DNA from: Sutcliffiella horikoshii
GTDB lineage: Bacteria; Bacillota; Bacilli; Bacillales; Bacillaceae_I
DNA: 64,000 bases
Direction of reading: 5' to 3'
Assembly: GCA_001636495.1 (NCBI GenBank)
Contig: KV440964.1
Coordinates: forward strand, 760,666 to 824,665
In this document: positions 53,843 to 63,076 of the stretch, in pieces
Layout: each line of letters begins with the position of its first letter
How positions within the stretch are numbered: position 1 is the first letter of the stretch
Notes under the pieces: generated by a model
Told to the model about the DNA's origin: nothing
What the model saw: only the letters and a program-made list of their open reading frames with translations
Database searches by the model: none
Made by a program: the position numbers and the translations under genes

Positions 53843-55377
53843 ACAGCATATTCTTGACAGCGTTGATCTTTGCCCCTCTTTTAGGTATCTTAGTACTTCT
53901 TTTTACACCAAAAACAAACGTGGAAGCCATTAAAATCGTCGGTTTCCTCGCGACCCTGCCATCCTTGGTGCTTGCCTTCATCGCGTTCTGGCAATACAAG
54001 GCGGGAGCAGGGTTAGAGCAATACGCAGTCAAGCACGAATGGATCACATTCGGTAACAAAGATTTGACCGAGGACATCTACGGCGCCCAAGTATACCAGA
54101 CGATTTTCTTTGAACTTGGAATCGACGGCTTCTCACTCGTCATGATCCTGCTTACCGCAGTGCTTTCCACGCTTGCAGCGATCGCAAGCGTCCATGTAAA
54201 AAAAGAATGGAAAGGCTACTTCATCCTTTTCCTTCTATTACAAATAGGGATGCTCGGAGTCTTTGCCGCGGAAAACCTGCTCTTATTCTTCTTTTTCTTT
54301 GAGCTCACCTTGATTCCGATGTTCTTCCTCATCGGTAAGTGGGGCTATTTTGAAAAAGAAAGCGCGGCCTACCGTTTCCTTATCTACAACGGACTCGGCT
54401 CTGCCATTCTACTAATTGTATTCGTCGTTCTTTTCACCAAAACAGGAACGATGAATATCGCCGAAATCACGGCCATGTTCACTGGCAACAGCGACGGCAT
54501 GTTCCTGGGCGAAGTGTCAGACGACCTGCGCATGGGACTTCTCATCGCATTGCTTGTTGCATTCGGCGTTAAGCTGCCGATCGTACCATTGCACAGCTGG
54601 ATGCTGAAGGTCCACGTCCAGGCACCGCCATCCATCGTAATGCTGCACGCCGGAGTTCTTTTGAAAATAGGGGCATTCGGTCTCATCCGTTTCGGAGTAG
54701 GAATCTTCCCGGAACAATTTGACCAGCTCGCTTTCATTCTAGCAATCTTGGGTGTTGTGAATCTCCTTTACGGAGCGTTCCTCGCACTCATCCAAACAGA
54801 CTTCAAAATGGTGCTGGCATACTCCAGTATCTCGCATATGGGAATCGTCCTGATCGGACTTGCGGCCCTAAACGAAGCGGGAATCCAAGGCGCAATCTTC
54901 CAGGTTGTCTCCCACGGATTCATCGCGGCACTCCTGTTCTTTTTAATCGGGGTGATGTACGAACGCACAGGAACGACCGATATCGGCAAGCTTGGGGGAC
55001 TCGCTAAAGCGATGCCACTCACAGCCGGATTCTTCCTAGTCGGCGCCATGGCATCACTCGGTTTGCCTGGCATGTCCGGATTCGTCAGCGAATTTCTTGC
55101 CTTCATGGGGCTTTTCCGTGAAATGCCAATCGTCGCGGCAGTCGGAACACTCGGAATTATTTTAACAGCGGCGTACTTGCTGCGCGCTGTGCTTGGAATG
55201 ACATTCGGCACCAAGGCGGCAGGCTACGGCGAAAAAGTCGTCGACCTCCGCGGAGTCGAATACATTCCCGTGTTTGCCATGCTATTCTTCATCGTCCTGA
55301 TTGGAGTCTACCCGAGCATTCTCGCACAACCGCTGCAAGACACCATCAAGACAATCATTTTAGGGATAGGGGGGTGA
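53839..55377 (+). CDS. nuoM: NADH-quinone oxidoreductase subunit M
   Basis: This 512-residue antiporter-like subunit has 14 or so helices. It has the essential Glu region FFFFELTLIPMFFLIG, the Lys-containing FGVKLPIVPLHSWMLKVHVQAP and MVLAYSSISHMG. The ATGA overlap with nuoL shows coupled translation. Confidence 0.96.
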   Translation: MNSIFLTALIFAPLLGILVLLFTPKTNVEAIKIVGFLATLPSLVLAFIAFWQYKAGAGLEQYAVKHEWITFGNKDLTEDIYGAQVYQTIFFELGIDGFSLVMILLTAVLSTLAAIASVHVKKEWKGYFILFLLLQIGMLGVFAAENLLLFFFFFELTLIPMFFLIGKWGYFEKESAAYRFLIYNGLGSAILLIVFVVLFTKTGTMNIAEITAMFTGNSDGMFLGEVSDDLRMGLLIALLVAFGVKLPIVPLHSWMLKVHVQAPPSIVMLHAGVLLKIGAFGLIRFGVGIFPEQFDQLAFILAILGVVNLLYGAFLALIQTDFKMVLAYSSISHMGIVLIGLAALNEAGIQGAIFQVVSHGFIAALLFFLIGVMYERTGTTDIGKLGGLAKAMPLTAGFFLVGAMASLGLPGMSGFVSEFLAFMGLFREMPIVAAVGTLGIILTAAYLLRAVLGMTFGTKAAGYGEKVVDLRGVEYIPVFAMLFFIVLIGVYPSILAQPLQDTIKTIILGIGG

Positions 55378-55384
55378 AAAGGAG

Positions 55385-56914
55385 ATGGATTTAGAAACCT
55401 TACTCAGCTTTGATTGGAGCGTCATGGCACCGGAATTCATCATCCTTGGTGTAGCAACCCTTCTCTCACTACTGGACTTATTTTTACCGAAAAAAATAGA
55501 CCGGAGACTGCTAGGCTGGCTCGGATTCGCGAGTATCCTAGTTGCCCTCGGATTTTTAGTGGGCATGTATGACAAAGATCCTATGGAAGTCACCACCATC
55601 CTATACGAAACATACCGACTCGACAGCTTCGCGATGGCGTTTAAAACGCTCATCCTAGTCGGAGCAGCTTTCGTGATGCTCATGGCCATCAGCTACGAGC
55701 CGAAAGAAGGGTTGCGGGAGTACAGAGGAGAGTTCTTCTACCTCTTACTGCTAGGAGTCCTTGGGGCCATGATCATGTCCTCAAGCGGCGACTTGATCAC
55801 ACTTTTTGTCGGACTTGAGCTATTGTCACTGGCTTCCTATGTCTTGGCTGGCCTTCGCAAAAAGAACCTGCAATCCAACGAAGCGGCCATGAAATACGTC
55901 ATCAACGGCGGAATCGCCACCGCCATCACCCTGTTCGGAATGAGCTACGTGTACGGCCTTACCGGCACGACCAACCTGCAGGAAATGATGATGACACTAT
56001 CACAAATCAACGCCCGCGACTTGCAATTCCTACTGGTCATCGCCTTCATGATGATGTTCGTCGGCTTGTCCTTCAAGCTCGCGACCGCACCATTCCACAT
56101 GTGGGCACCGGACGTCTACCAAGGCGCGCCAACACCAGTGACGGCATTCCTTGCAGTCGTATCCAAAACAGCAGGCTTCATCATCGTCCTGCGCCTATTC
56201 GTGACACTGTTCTTCCCAACGCGCTCAGCAGAAGGCTCGTCCATGCTGTTCTCGATGGGAGAATTCATTGCAGTCTTGGCTGTTGCCTCCATGATCATCG
56301 GTAACTTTGTTGCCTTGCGCCAGCGCAATGTCAAGCGGATGTTCGCCTACTCAGGAGTGGCACACGCCGGCTATCTATTGGTACCTTTGGCAACCATCAA
56401 CTTCATCTTCATTTTCGAAGCCATGTGGTTCTATCTGGTTGCCTACCTGTTCATGAACATCGGAGCCCTTGCCGTACTGCAGGTCGTCACCGCGCGTGAT
56501 GACTCCGAGGACTTAAGCCGATTTGCCGGCTTGTATCAGCGCTCACCGCTACTTGCTGTGTTGATGTCCGTATTCCTGCTTTCTTTGGCCGGAATCCCGG
56601 GAACCGCCGGATTCATCGGAAAATTATCGATTTTTGTCGGAGCCATATCCGAACCGAACAACGCATACGTCTTGGGATCGGTATTGATCCTGACCACCGT
56701 GGTATCCTATTTTTACTATTTCGGTATCATGACACAAATGTTCTTCCGCCCAGCGGCCAGTCAGGAAAAAATCCACGTGCCCGTTGGAATCTGGATCACC
56801 GTCATCCTGTGCGCGGTTGGAACATTAGTGTTAGGTATCCTTCCAGGCCTAGCCATAGACATGTTCGGCAACAACTTTGACATTCTTTTGGATATCTTTG
56901 TAACAGACAACTAG
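55385..56914 (+). CDS. nuoN: NADH-quinone oxidoreductase subunit N
   Basis: This 509-residue antiporter-like subunit is the third proton pump and the last gene of the operon. It has FVGLELLSLASYVLAG, the Lys-containing LSFKLATAPFHMWAPDVYQGAPTP and RNVKRMFAYSGVAHAGY. The ribosome binding site is probably GGGGGGTG about 9 bp upstream; a closer AAAAGGAG touches the ATG. No nuoE, nuoF or nuoG is found, and a terminator follows. Confidence 0.96.
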   Translation: MDLETLLSFDWSVMAPEFIILGVATLLSLLDLFLPKKIDRRLLGWLGFASILVALGFLVGMYDKDPMEVTTILYETYRLDSFAMAFKTLILVGAAFVMLMAISYEPKEGLREYRGEFFYLLLLGVLGAMIMSSSGDLITLFVGLELLSLASYVLAGLRKKNLQSNEAAMKYVINGGIATAITLFGMSYVYGLTGTTNLQEMMMTLSQINARDLQFLLVIAFMMMFVGLSFKLATAPFHMWAPDVYQGAPTPVTAFLAVVSKTAGFIIVLRLFVTLFFPTRSAEGSSMLFSMGEFIAVLAVASMIIGNFVALRQRNVKRMFAYSGVAHAGYLLVPLATINFIFIFEAMWFYLVAYLFMNIGALAVLQVVTARDDSEDLSRFAGLYQRSPLLAVLMSVFLLSLAGIPGTAGFIGKLSIFVGAISEPNNAYVLGSVLILTTVVSYFYYFGIMTQMFFRPAASQEKIHVPVGIWITVILCAVGTLVLGILPGLAIDMFGNNFDILLDIFVTDN

Positions 56915-56950
56915 ACGTTTGTCACCACAATGGGGTATATGATTTAATAG

Positions 56951-56983
56951 AAAAGAAGGAGTTAACGAGCTCCTTCTTTTTTG
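56951..56983 (+). terminator. terminator of the nuo operon
   Basis: AGAAGGAG and CTCCTTCT flank an 8-base loop with AAAA before and TTTTT after. Confidence 0.9.
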
Positions 56984-57026
56984 TGGATTAGTATAGGAAG
57001 AAACTATTGAAGTAAGGTATATCTAG

Positions 57027-57064
57027 CTGGTGATTGGAGCGAAGCCTAGCGCGGAAATCAACAG
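57027..57064. repeat. 130-bp element, copy G, reduced to its ends
   Basis: CTGGTGATTGGAGCGAAGCC is joined directly to GCGGAAATCAACAG: 38 bp hold both ends, and about 90 internal bases are gone. The junction lies at GCGAAG, a sequence that occurs in both halves of full copies, which suggests deletion by recombination or slippage there. Confidence 0.75.
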
Positions 57065-57113
57065 CGGAGTATACCCAACTTTAACTTAAAATAAAGAGGA
57101 GGCTGCTTTCGCA

Positions 57114-57344
57114 ATGATCGATATCGGAGTACAAGCACTCGTCAGCATCATCTCACACCTACTATTCATCAGCATCACCTGGTGGGCACTCCAAGCCATC
57201 CAATACGAAAAATGGATGAAACCAAACAAAGTTGTACAAATCAGACTACTGCTGATTCTAGTCACCATCGCCATCGGATCCGCAGTAAGTAACTTCTTTT
57301 TAGACTACCTATTCCTCTCGCAGAGGCTACCAATGATCTGGTAG
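57114..57344 (+). CDS. ywzB: DUF1146 small membrane protein YwzB
   Basis: This 76-residue protein has two hydrophobic segments: ALVSIISHLLFISITWWAL and LLLILVTIAIGSAVSNFFLDYL. The family is limited to Bacillus-like Firmicutes and lies after the atp/nuo genes, as here. Function is unknown. GAGGAGG lies about 11 bp before the ATG, slightly far but clear. Confidence 0.85.
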   Translation: MIDIGVQALVSIISHLLFISITWWALQAIQYEKWMKPNKVVQIRLLLILVTIAIGSAVSNFFLDYLFLSQRLPMIW

Positions 57345-57617
57345 GGGGGAGTTACAGGGCTGGTTTAGAAAGATTGGAACGCCGGGGGGCTGGTTCATAG
57401 CTCCCTTGCAACACCTAACTCACTCACGGTGAGAAGCGGCCCGTTCACGTTGGTGTCCGCTGAATTATTAGACGTTTTCGCCGGAATATTTCCATTAGGT
57501 ATTTTCTATTTTCTCGCCTATAAAGCACCTCAAACCACTCGAACTCCTTCTCCAAAAACCCAAAAATCAAAAACAAAATCAAATCACCAACTTTTAAGCC
57601 TCAAAATCTTAAATTCA

Positions 57618-57742
57618 GCACCTTCGACATCCATCGCAAAACTCCTGCGAGGGTCTGACCCCCTTTTTTTTCTTTTTTCCTCCTCGGCGGCCAGCTTTGA
57701 CATCTGCCCAGAAACTCCTGCCGGGGTCTGACCCCTTTTTCA
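57618..57742 (+). repeat. two REP-like units in the ywzB-ywmB gap
   Basis: CTTCGACAT..ACTCCTGCGA precedes GGGTCTGACCCCC (57651-57663), and TTTGACATCT..ACTCCTGCC precedes GGGGTCTGACCCC (57723-57735). Both are forward and T runs follow them. The rest of the 490-bp gap (57345-57617) holds nothing I can support. Confidence 0.8.
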
Positions 57743-57834
57743 ACTTTTTTTAAAAATTTGACGAACAAACCTATGTATCTCTTACTCCAACCCTGGCCAC
57801 ACTGGTTACTAACAAGCAAAGGGGTGTGGGGGAT

Positions 57835-58665
57835 ATGTGGAATGAGAATAATACTAAGGGCGTAATGACTAATACTAAATGTGCAGAAAATAAGTGGACA
57901 TTTTATATTAATAGATTGCTAGTACTACTTTTTATTTTATTAATATGTTTTACGGGGGTAATTCTTGGGAATGAAAGAAGCAGAGCTCAATTACCAAACG
58001 ATATCAGTACTGAGATACTTGAAATCGCAGAAGTTTTTCAAAAGGAGAAAATAAATGTCCAGGAATGGAAACTTTATGGGCGGATAAACGTCTATAAAAT
58101 TAGGGATTTAGTCGCTTTTCAAAAAGAGGTAAATCGTTTAAAACAGAATATGGGCCATCTAACGTGGAATGTGATAGAAGAAGAGGACCAGTGGAAAGCA
58201 GTTGGGACTTATTATAATGATTTCTTAAAACAAGAAGAGACTCTTCAGCTCATCACTACCCACACAAAGACATCCCCAAGCTCGTATTTATTATATGAGG
58301 TTACAGGGTTTGGCTGGCAAGATGACTCAGCAACAGAGATAATAAACCATTTCCATTCGAATCTTACCAGTATTTCTCAGGAAGACTTTGAAATATTTAC
58401 TTGTATGATCGGCGATTTCAGTGATAAAATTGAAGGTGGTTTGCAAAATACGACAAATATTTTGCTAGAGTCATTTTCAGCACAGGTGGTTGAAGAGGTT
58501 CAGGAAGATACCTTTGTTTCCGTTTCCGCATATACTGAAGCGTGGAATAATGTTCTTCCGACACATCAGGGAAAGATGAACTTACAAATTGGGTTACGAA
58601 CACAAGGAATGGGCGATAAGACTACCGTGATTGTAGGCACGCCAATTATTACTGTTGAATATTAA
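57835..58665 (+). CDS. ywmB: YwmB family protein (DUF1779)
   Basis: This 276-residue protein has one N-terminal hydrophobic segment ([18 protein letters not shown]), so it is membrane-anchored or exported. The remainder resembles the YwmB family, placed between ywzB and murA in Bacillus; the family is linked to sporulating species and its role is unknown. The gene is more AT-rich than its neighbours. ATG at 57835 is chosen, with AAAGGGG 10 bp upstream; GTG at 57826 would be too close. Confidence 0.82.
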   Translation: MWNENNTKGVMTNTKCAENKWTFYINRLLVLLFILLICFTGVILGNERSRAQLPNDISTEILEIAEVFQKEKINVQEWKLYGRINVYKIRDLVAFQKEVNRLKQNMGHLTWNVIEEEDQWKAVGTYYNDFLKQEETLQLITTHTKTSPSSYLLYEVTGFGWQDDSATEIINHFHSNLTSISQEDFEIFTCMIGDFSDKIEGGLQNTTNILLESFSAQVVEEVQEDTFVSVSAYTEAWNNVLPTHQGKMNLQIGLRTQGMGDKTTVIVGTPIITVEY

Positions 58666-58697
58666 TATATAGAATAAAAGACGCGGAGGGGAACGTT

Positions 58698-60002
58698 TTG
58701 GAAAAAATCATCGTCCGCGGCGGACAAAGGTTAAAGGGTACTGTGAAAGTAGAAGGTGCAAAAAATGCAGTACTACCTGTCATCGCCGCAACTTTATTAG
58801 CTAGCAAAGGCAAATGCGAAATCTTAGATGTACCTGAGCTCTCCGACGTTTATACGATTAACGAGGTTTTGCGTTATTTAAATGCCGATGTTGAGTTTGA
58901 AAATAATCGTATAATTGTCGATGCAACAAGAGAGCTTCACACAGAAGCACCGTTTGAATATGTACGAAAAATGCGTGCATCCGTATTGGTAATGGGATCA
59001 TTGCTTGCACGTAACGGAAAAGCACAAATTGCTCTACCTGGAGGATGTGCAATCGGTTCAAGACCAATTGACCAGCATTTAAAAGGATTCGAAGCGATGG
59101 GTGCAAAAGTGAAAGTTGGAAATGGTTATATCGATGCCGAAGTAGAAGGAAGATTACAAGGCGCGAAAATATATCTTGATTTCCCAAGTGTAGGAGCAAC
59201 AGAAAACATCATGATGGCTGCAACCCTTGCTGAAGGTACGACAATCATGGAAAACGTTGCTAAAGAACCGGAAATCGTGGACTTGGCGAACTTCTTGAAC
59301 TCTATGGGAGCAAAAGTTCGTGGAGCAGGTACTGGAACAATCAGAATCGAAGGTGTTTCCGAATTACACGGATGTCAACATAACATCATCCCTGACCGCA
59401 TCGAAGCAGGTACGTTCATGGTAGCAGCTGCAATCACAGGCGGAGACGTCGTTGTTGAAGGCGCAGTGCCAGAACATTCCAGCTCTTTGATCGCAAAAAT
59501 GGAAGAGATGGGCGTTAAGTTTGAAGAAGTGGAAAACGGATTACGCGTTATCGGACCGGAGAAGCTGAAGGCGATTGACATCAAAACGATGCCTCACCCA
59601 GGATTCCCGACTGATATGCAATCCCAAATGATGTCCTTATTGTTAGCGGCAGAAGGCACTAGCATGATCACGGAAACAGTGTTCGAAAATCGCTTCATGC
59701 ATGTAGAAGAGTTTCGTCGTATGAACGGCGACATTAAGATCGAAGGACGTTCTGTTGTTATCAATGGACCATCGAGCTTACAAGGCGCAGAAGTAGCGGC
59801 AACAGACCTACGTGCAGCAGCAGCATTAACCTTGGCGGGATTAATTGCAGACGGATACACTCGTGTAACCGAACTGAAACACTTAGATCGTGGCTATGTC
59901 AACTTCCACAACAAGCTGGCAGCACTAGGCGCAGACATCGAACGAGTAAGCTCAATGGAACAAGAACAAACAGTCATCCTAGAGCAAATCAAAGAAGCCT
60001 AA
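58698..60002 (+). CDS. murA: UDP-N-acetylglucosamine 1-carboxyvinyltransferase (MurA1/MurAA)
   Basis: This 434-residue enzyme carries out the same PEP-transfer reaction as the copy at 13501. Lys22-Asn23 (GAKNAV) and Cys117 ([13 protein letters not shown]) are intact. The order ywmB-murA-spoIID matches B. subtilis murAA, the essential copy. The start is TTG at 58698 after CGGAGGGG. The two enzymes differ in the loop around the catalytic Cys (CAIGS here, CHLGP in the other). Confidence 0.96.
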   Translation: MEKIIVRGGQRLKGTVKVEGAKNAVLPVIAATLLASKGKCEILDVPELSDVYTINEVLRYLNADVEFENNRIIVDATRELHTEAPFEYVRKMRASVLVMGSLLARNGKAQIALPGGCAIGSRPIDQHLKGFEAMGAKVKVGNGYIDAEVEGRLQGAKIYLDFPSVGATENIMMAATLAEGTTIMENVAKEPEIVDLANFLNSMGAKVRGAGTGTIRIEGVSELHGCQHNIIPDRIEAGTFMVAAAITGGDVVVEGAVPEHSSSLIAKMEEMGVKFEEVENGLRVIGPEKLKAIDIKTMPHPGFPTDMQSQMMSLLLAAEGTSMITETVFENRFMHVEEFRRMNGDIKIEGRSVVINGPSSLQGAEVAATDLRAAAALTLAGLIADGYTRVTELKHLDRGYVNFHNKLAALGADIERVSSMEQEQTVILEQIKEA

Positions 60003-60043
60003 CACACACCAAAACAGCCAATCATACTATCTATATTCTACAA

Positions 60044-60136
60044 AAAGGGTCAGACTCCTTTAGGGGTCTGACCCTTTTTTGAAGTTTTTTTTCGCTTCGA
60101 CATAAGTGCGGATATTCCTTCGGGGGTCTGACCCCC
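60044..60136. repeat. REP-like inverted pair plus a third unit
   Basis: GGGTCAGACTCC (60047-60058, decayed) and GGGGTCTGACCC (60063-60074) lie head to head with only a few bases between. CTTCGACAT..ATTCCTTC then leads to GGGGGTCTGACCCCC at 60122-60136. The tight pair has the layout of a REPIN. Confidence 0.82.
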
Positions 60137-60330
60137 GAATGAATTATTTTTCTAACTACTTATTAATATTCCAACTATTTTTCTAAAAGACCATTTTTTT
60201 TAGTGCTAAGTAGATATTTTCAGAAAGTGAGTGCTTATGTACATATAATATAGAAGTTTGTAGGCATTTTTCGGCTTATCTACCGGTCCATCCCTCAGTA
60301 TGAATCTCGCAAAACCTGCCCATTTTTTAG

Positions 60331-60360
60331 TCATAATTGCTTGTCCACTCCCATAAGAAT
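60331..60360 (+). promoter_or_regulatory. SigE-type promoter candidate for spoIID
   Basis: TCATAATT (60331-60338), a 13-bp spacer and CATAAGAAT (60352-60360) resemble KMATATT / CATACANT. B. subtilis spoIID is under SigE. Confidence 0.42.
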
Positions 60361-60424
60361 GAAAGAGTAAAGGTATCCAACTATCAACAACCTACTACTT
60401 TATTGTTATCGGAGGCTCGGCGCT

Positions 60425-61453
60425 ATGAGAAACTTGAAACCAATTATCGTACTCACATCTGTTCTATTTGTCATGGTATTAATGGTACCCACATTGTTAG
60501 TCATGCCGTTTGTCGATAAGGAAAGCGGCCAGCTGGCGGAAGAACTCCAATCGAAGCAAGAAGTCCAAACACAAGTGGAAGTGGCTGAATCCCCAATTGA
60601 TGTGGCTGTATACCGCCACAAGCAAGAGATGATCGAGAACATTCCATTGGAAGATTACATCGTAGGAGTGGTGGCTTCCGAAATGCCAGCCGACTTTGAG
60701 CTTGAAGCGCTGAAAGCCCAGGCACTTGCTGCGCGTACGTATATCCTAAGACAGCTCCTGGCCGATGAGAAGCTGGGTACACCGAATGGGGCGGATGTGA
60801 CAGATACCGAACAGCATCAGGTATATAAGAGCCCAGAAGAACTCCAAGCAATATGGGCTGCAGATGACTTTGACTGGAAAATGGAAAAAATAAAACAGGC
60901 GGTGGCCGAGACGGCTGGAAACGTCCTTACTTATAATAATGCACCGATCGCTGCAAGCTACTTCTCTACTAGTAACGGCTATACAGAAAACTCAGAGGAA
61001 TACTGGCCGAATGAGATTCCATACTTGCGCAGCGTTGCAAGCCCGTGGGATGTGGACTCTGAAAAGTATTTGAGCCAGGTGACACTAACCGTTCAGGAAT
61101 TTCAATCCAAACTAGGAGTGACGTTAGGAAACGACGGAGCGGTAGGAAAGATCATCGCCCGCACGACGGGTAACCGAGTGAGCACCGTCGAAATAAACGG
61201 AAAACAGCTTTCAGGCAGGGAAGTGCGAGACACCCTCAAGTTGCGCTCCAGCGACTTTACCTGGGAACGCAAAGGAGACAACATTGTCATCACCACCAAA
61301 GGCTTCGGTCACGGTGTGGGCATGAGCCAATACGGAGCCAACGGCATGGCCCTCGAAGGCAAAAGCTACACCCAAATCATCTCCCACTACTACAAAGACG
61401 TCCAAATTGCCAGCGCTGACCAATACATCAACAAGGTCACAGCAAAGCAATAG
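60425..61453 (+). CDS. spoIID: stage II sporulation protein D, peptidoglycan lytic transglycosylase
   Basis: This 342-residue protein acts with SpoIIM and SpoIIP in septal thinning and engulfment by cutting denuded or intact glycan strands. It has a short cytoplasmic start, one membrane segment ([20 protein letters not shown]) and the SpoIID domain with catalytic Glu86 in [19 protein letters not shown], followed by [16 protein letters not shown] and the C-terminal [17 protein letters not shown]. The ATG follows TCGGAGG. It is made in the mother cell in known species. Confidence 0.96.
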   Translation: MRNLKPIIVLTSVLFVMVLMVPTLLVMPFVDKESGQLAEELQSKQEVQTQVEVAESPIDVAVYRHKQEMIENIPLEDYIVGVVASEMPADFELEALKAQALAARTYILRQLLADEKLGTPNGADVTDTEQHQVYKSPEELQAIWAADDFDWKMEKIKQAVAETAGNVLTYNNAPIAASYFSTSNGYTENSEEYWPNEIPYLRSVASPWDVDSEKYLSQVTLTVQEFQSKLGVTLGNDGAVGKIIARTTGNRVSTVEINGKQLSGREVRDTLKLRSSDFTWERKGDNIVITTKGFGHGVGMSQYGANGMALEGKSYTQIISHYYKDVQIASADQYINKVTAKQ

Positions 61454-61483
61454 CGGAGATGAATAGCAATAGAAAGAGAGAAA

Positions 61484-61585
61484 AAATCCTTTTGGGGGTC
61501 AGACCCCCAAAGGATTTTCTTGCTTCATGTCGAATAAAGGTTCACCCGTCAGACCCCGGCTCCTGCCGGGGTCTGACCCCTTTCC
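61484..61585. repeat. REP-like units with a 12-bp perfect hairpin
   Basis: AAAATCCTTTTGGGGGTCAGACCCCCAAAGGATTTT (palindrome at 61494-61508) is a perfect extended palindrome. GTCAGACCCCGG (61549-61560) and CCGGGGTCTGAC (61566-61577) then form an inverted pair with a 5-base loop, and TTCATGTCGAA lies between the two blocks. Confidence 0.83.
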
Positions 61586-61715
61586 AAAACTTTTTTCAAA
61601 AACCATGCATAAAACCCGCTACATTGAAGGAAAATAAGCATTTCAAAAAAATTTTCAGCTTAGATGTATATAATTCTCGGAATCTGTTCAGAATGATTGC
61701 TGAGGTGATGATACA

Positions 61716-62564
61716 ATGAGAGAGGAAGAAAAGAAACGGACTTCTCAAAATTCAAATTGGCAACGCTTAATGAAAAAGCGTTGGGTGTTCCCAGCAATCT
61801 ATCTTGGGTGCGCAGCAATCATTTTGACAGCGGTTTTAGTATCACAAACAGGTAATGAATCACAAGGTAACCCAGGAAACAACGCAGAAGGGCAAGGTCC
61901 TACAACTTCTTACGGCGATCAAGAATCCGTGGAAGTAAACAGCCCGGTTGAAAACTTTGTAATGCCGGTAACAGATGTTAATTCTTCTGTCATCCAAAAA
62001 CCATTCTGGGATGCTAATGCATCCAAGGAAGAGCAAGAAGATGCTTTCATTGAATACAATGGAAGTTACCAACCAAATACAGGTATCGACATCGCAATGA
62101 GAAATGGCGAAACATTCGAGGTAGTTGCATCCTTAAGTGGAACAGTAACGCATGTTGAAAATGACCCATTACTAGGAAATGTTGTAGAAATCGAGCACTT
62201 GGATGGTGTGAAAACAATCTACCAATCACTGACTGACGTACAAGTGAAGGTCAATGATTTTGTAGAACAAGGTGAGACTATCGCTAAGGCTCACACAAAC
62301 CAACTGAACAAAGACGCAGTACATGTTCATTTTGAAATCCGAAAAGACAATGTAGCAGTGAATCCGATCAGCTTTTTTAACAAACCAGTGACTTCCTTAT
62401 TAGAGGAAGAAGGACAAGCTTCTGAAGAAGGAAGCGAGCCAGCTGGTGAACAAGAAAAAGCTCCAGCAGAAGGGGAAGACAAGCCTGAAGATGGAGAAGA
62501 CAAAGACGGCGACGAAGGATCCTCTGACGAAGAAGAAGAGAACTCCGTTAGCTTTCTAACATAA
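61716..62564 (+). CDS. spoIIQ: stage II sporulation protein Q (degenerate M23 domain)
   Basis: This 282-residue forespore membrane protein forms the engulfment channel with SpoIIIAH. One membrane segment (FPAIYLGCAAIILTAVLV) is followed by an LytM/M23 domain at about 85-225. In the motif that is HxGxD in active peptidases, Asn121 replaces His (NTGID), while HVHFEI is kept. The zinc site is therefore incomplete, as known for SpoIIQ. The last 55 residues are highly acidic. GAGGTGAT precedes the ATG. A poor SigF-like match (GTATA, 15 bp, GTTCAGAATG) lies at 61666-61695. Confidence 0.95.
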   Translation: MREEEKKRTSQNSNWQRLMKKRWVFPAIYLGCAAIILTAVLVSQTGNESQGNPGNNAEGQGPTTSYGDQESVEVNSPVENFVMPVTDVNSSVIQKPFWDANASKEEQEDAFIEYNGSYQPNTGIDIAMRNGETFEVVASLSGTVTHVENDPLLGNVVEIEHLDGVKTIYQSLTDVQVKVNDFVEQGETIAKAHTNQLNKDAVHVHFEIRKDNVAVNPISFFNKPVTSLLEEEGQASEEGSEPAGEQEKAPAEGEDKPEDGEDKDGDEGSSDEEEENSVSFLT

Positions 62565-62615
62565 TATTAAGTCTTGTTGATAAAATAAATGCTAGAACGA
62601 TAAACTCTATTGACT

Positions 62616-62668
62616 AAAGAGCAGCTTACAAACGGGAAACACAACTCCGGAAAGCTGCTCTTTTTCTA
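62616..62668 (+). terminator. terminator of spoIIQ
   Basis: AAAGAGCAGCTT and AAGCTGCTCTTT form a 12-bp perfect stem with a 25-base loop, then TTCT. Confidence 0.85.
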
Positions 62669-62783
62669 TGCATTTTCTGCTCATTTTCTCCTCCAACTAG
62701 GAATAAAACTACCCACACCCGGGTATACTAACAATACCGATACACAAAACAACACAACAGCGCAAAAATCAGAGAATGTCTCA

Positions 62784-62820
62784 ACCGCCAAACGCAGGTA
62801 CCGTTTGGCGGTATTTTTAT
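62784..62820 (+). terminator. terminator-like hairpin with no gene before it
   Basis: ACCGCCAAACG and CGTTTGGCGGT form a perfect 11-bp stem with a 7-base loop, then ATTTTTAT. Only about 115 bp separate it from the spoIIQ terminator and I see no gene between, so it may be a back-up terminator or the remnant of a lost gene. Confidence 0.7.
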
Positions 62821-62865
62821 GTTCTTTTAAAGGGGAGAAAGAAAAAAATTTAAAAAAGAGAAAAA

Positions 62866-62970
62866 AGAGGGTCAGACCCCAGCAGGAATTTCCCTCTCCA
62901 TCTCGAATACAACAAAAGTAAGGAAATTGTGTCGGAATTTGGCGGACGAAAAGGGGTCTGACCCACAAAG
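62866..62970. repeat. inverted pair of REP-like units next to the transposase gene
   Basis: GGGTCAGACCCC at 62869-62880 (reverse) is followed by AGCAGGAATTTCCC and ATCTCGAA. On the other side CGACGAAAAGGGGTCTGACCC (62953-62964, forward) is followed by ACAAAGGATTT and CCGTCGAA. The pair lies about 110 bp before the transposase ATG. Confidence 0.8.
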
Positions 62971-63076
62971 GATTTCCACCCTCACCGTCGAACCACATCA
63001 TCCCTCAGCACCACCCGATCCACCACCAAACCTCCCACACACCCAAATCCCACCCCCGAAAGGAGCACCACCAACC

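Noticed and set aside
57429-57731. 100-codon frame after ywzB
   Set aside because: No ribosome binding site, and its second half runs through two REP-like units.
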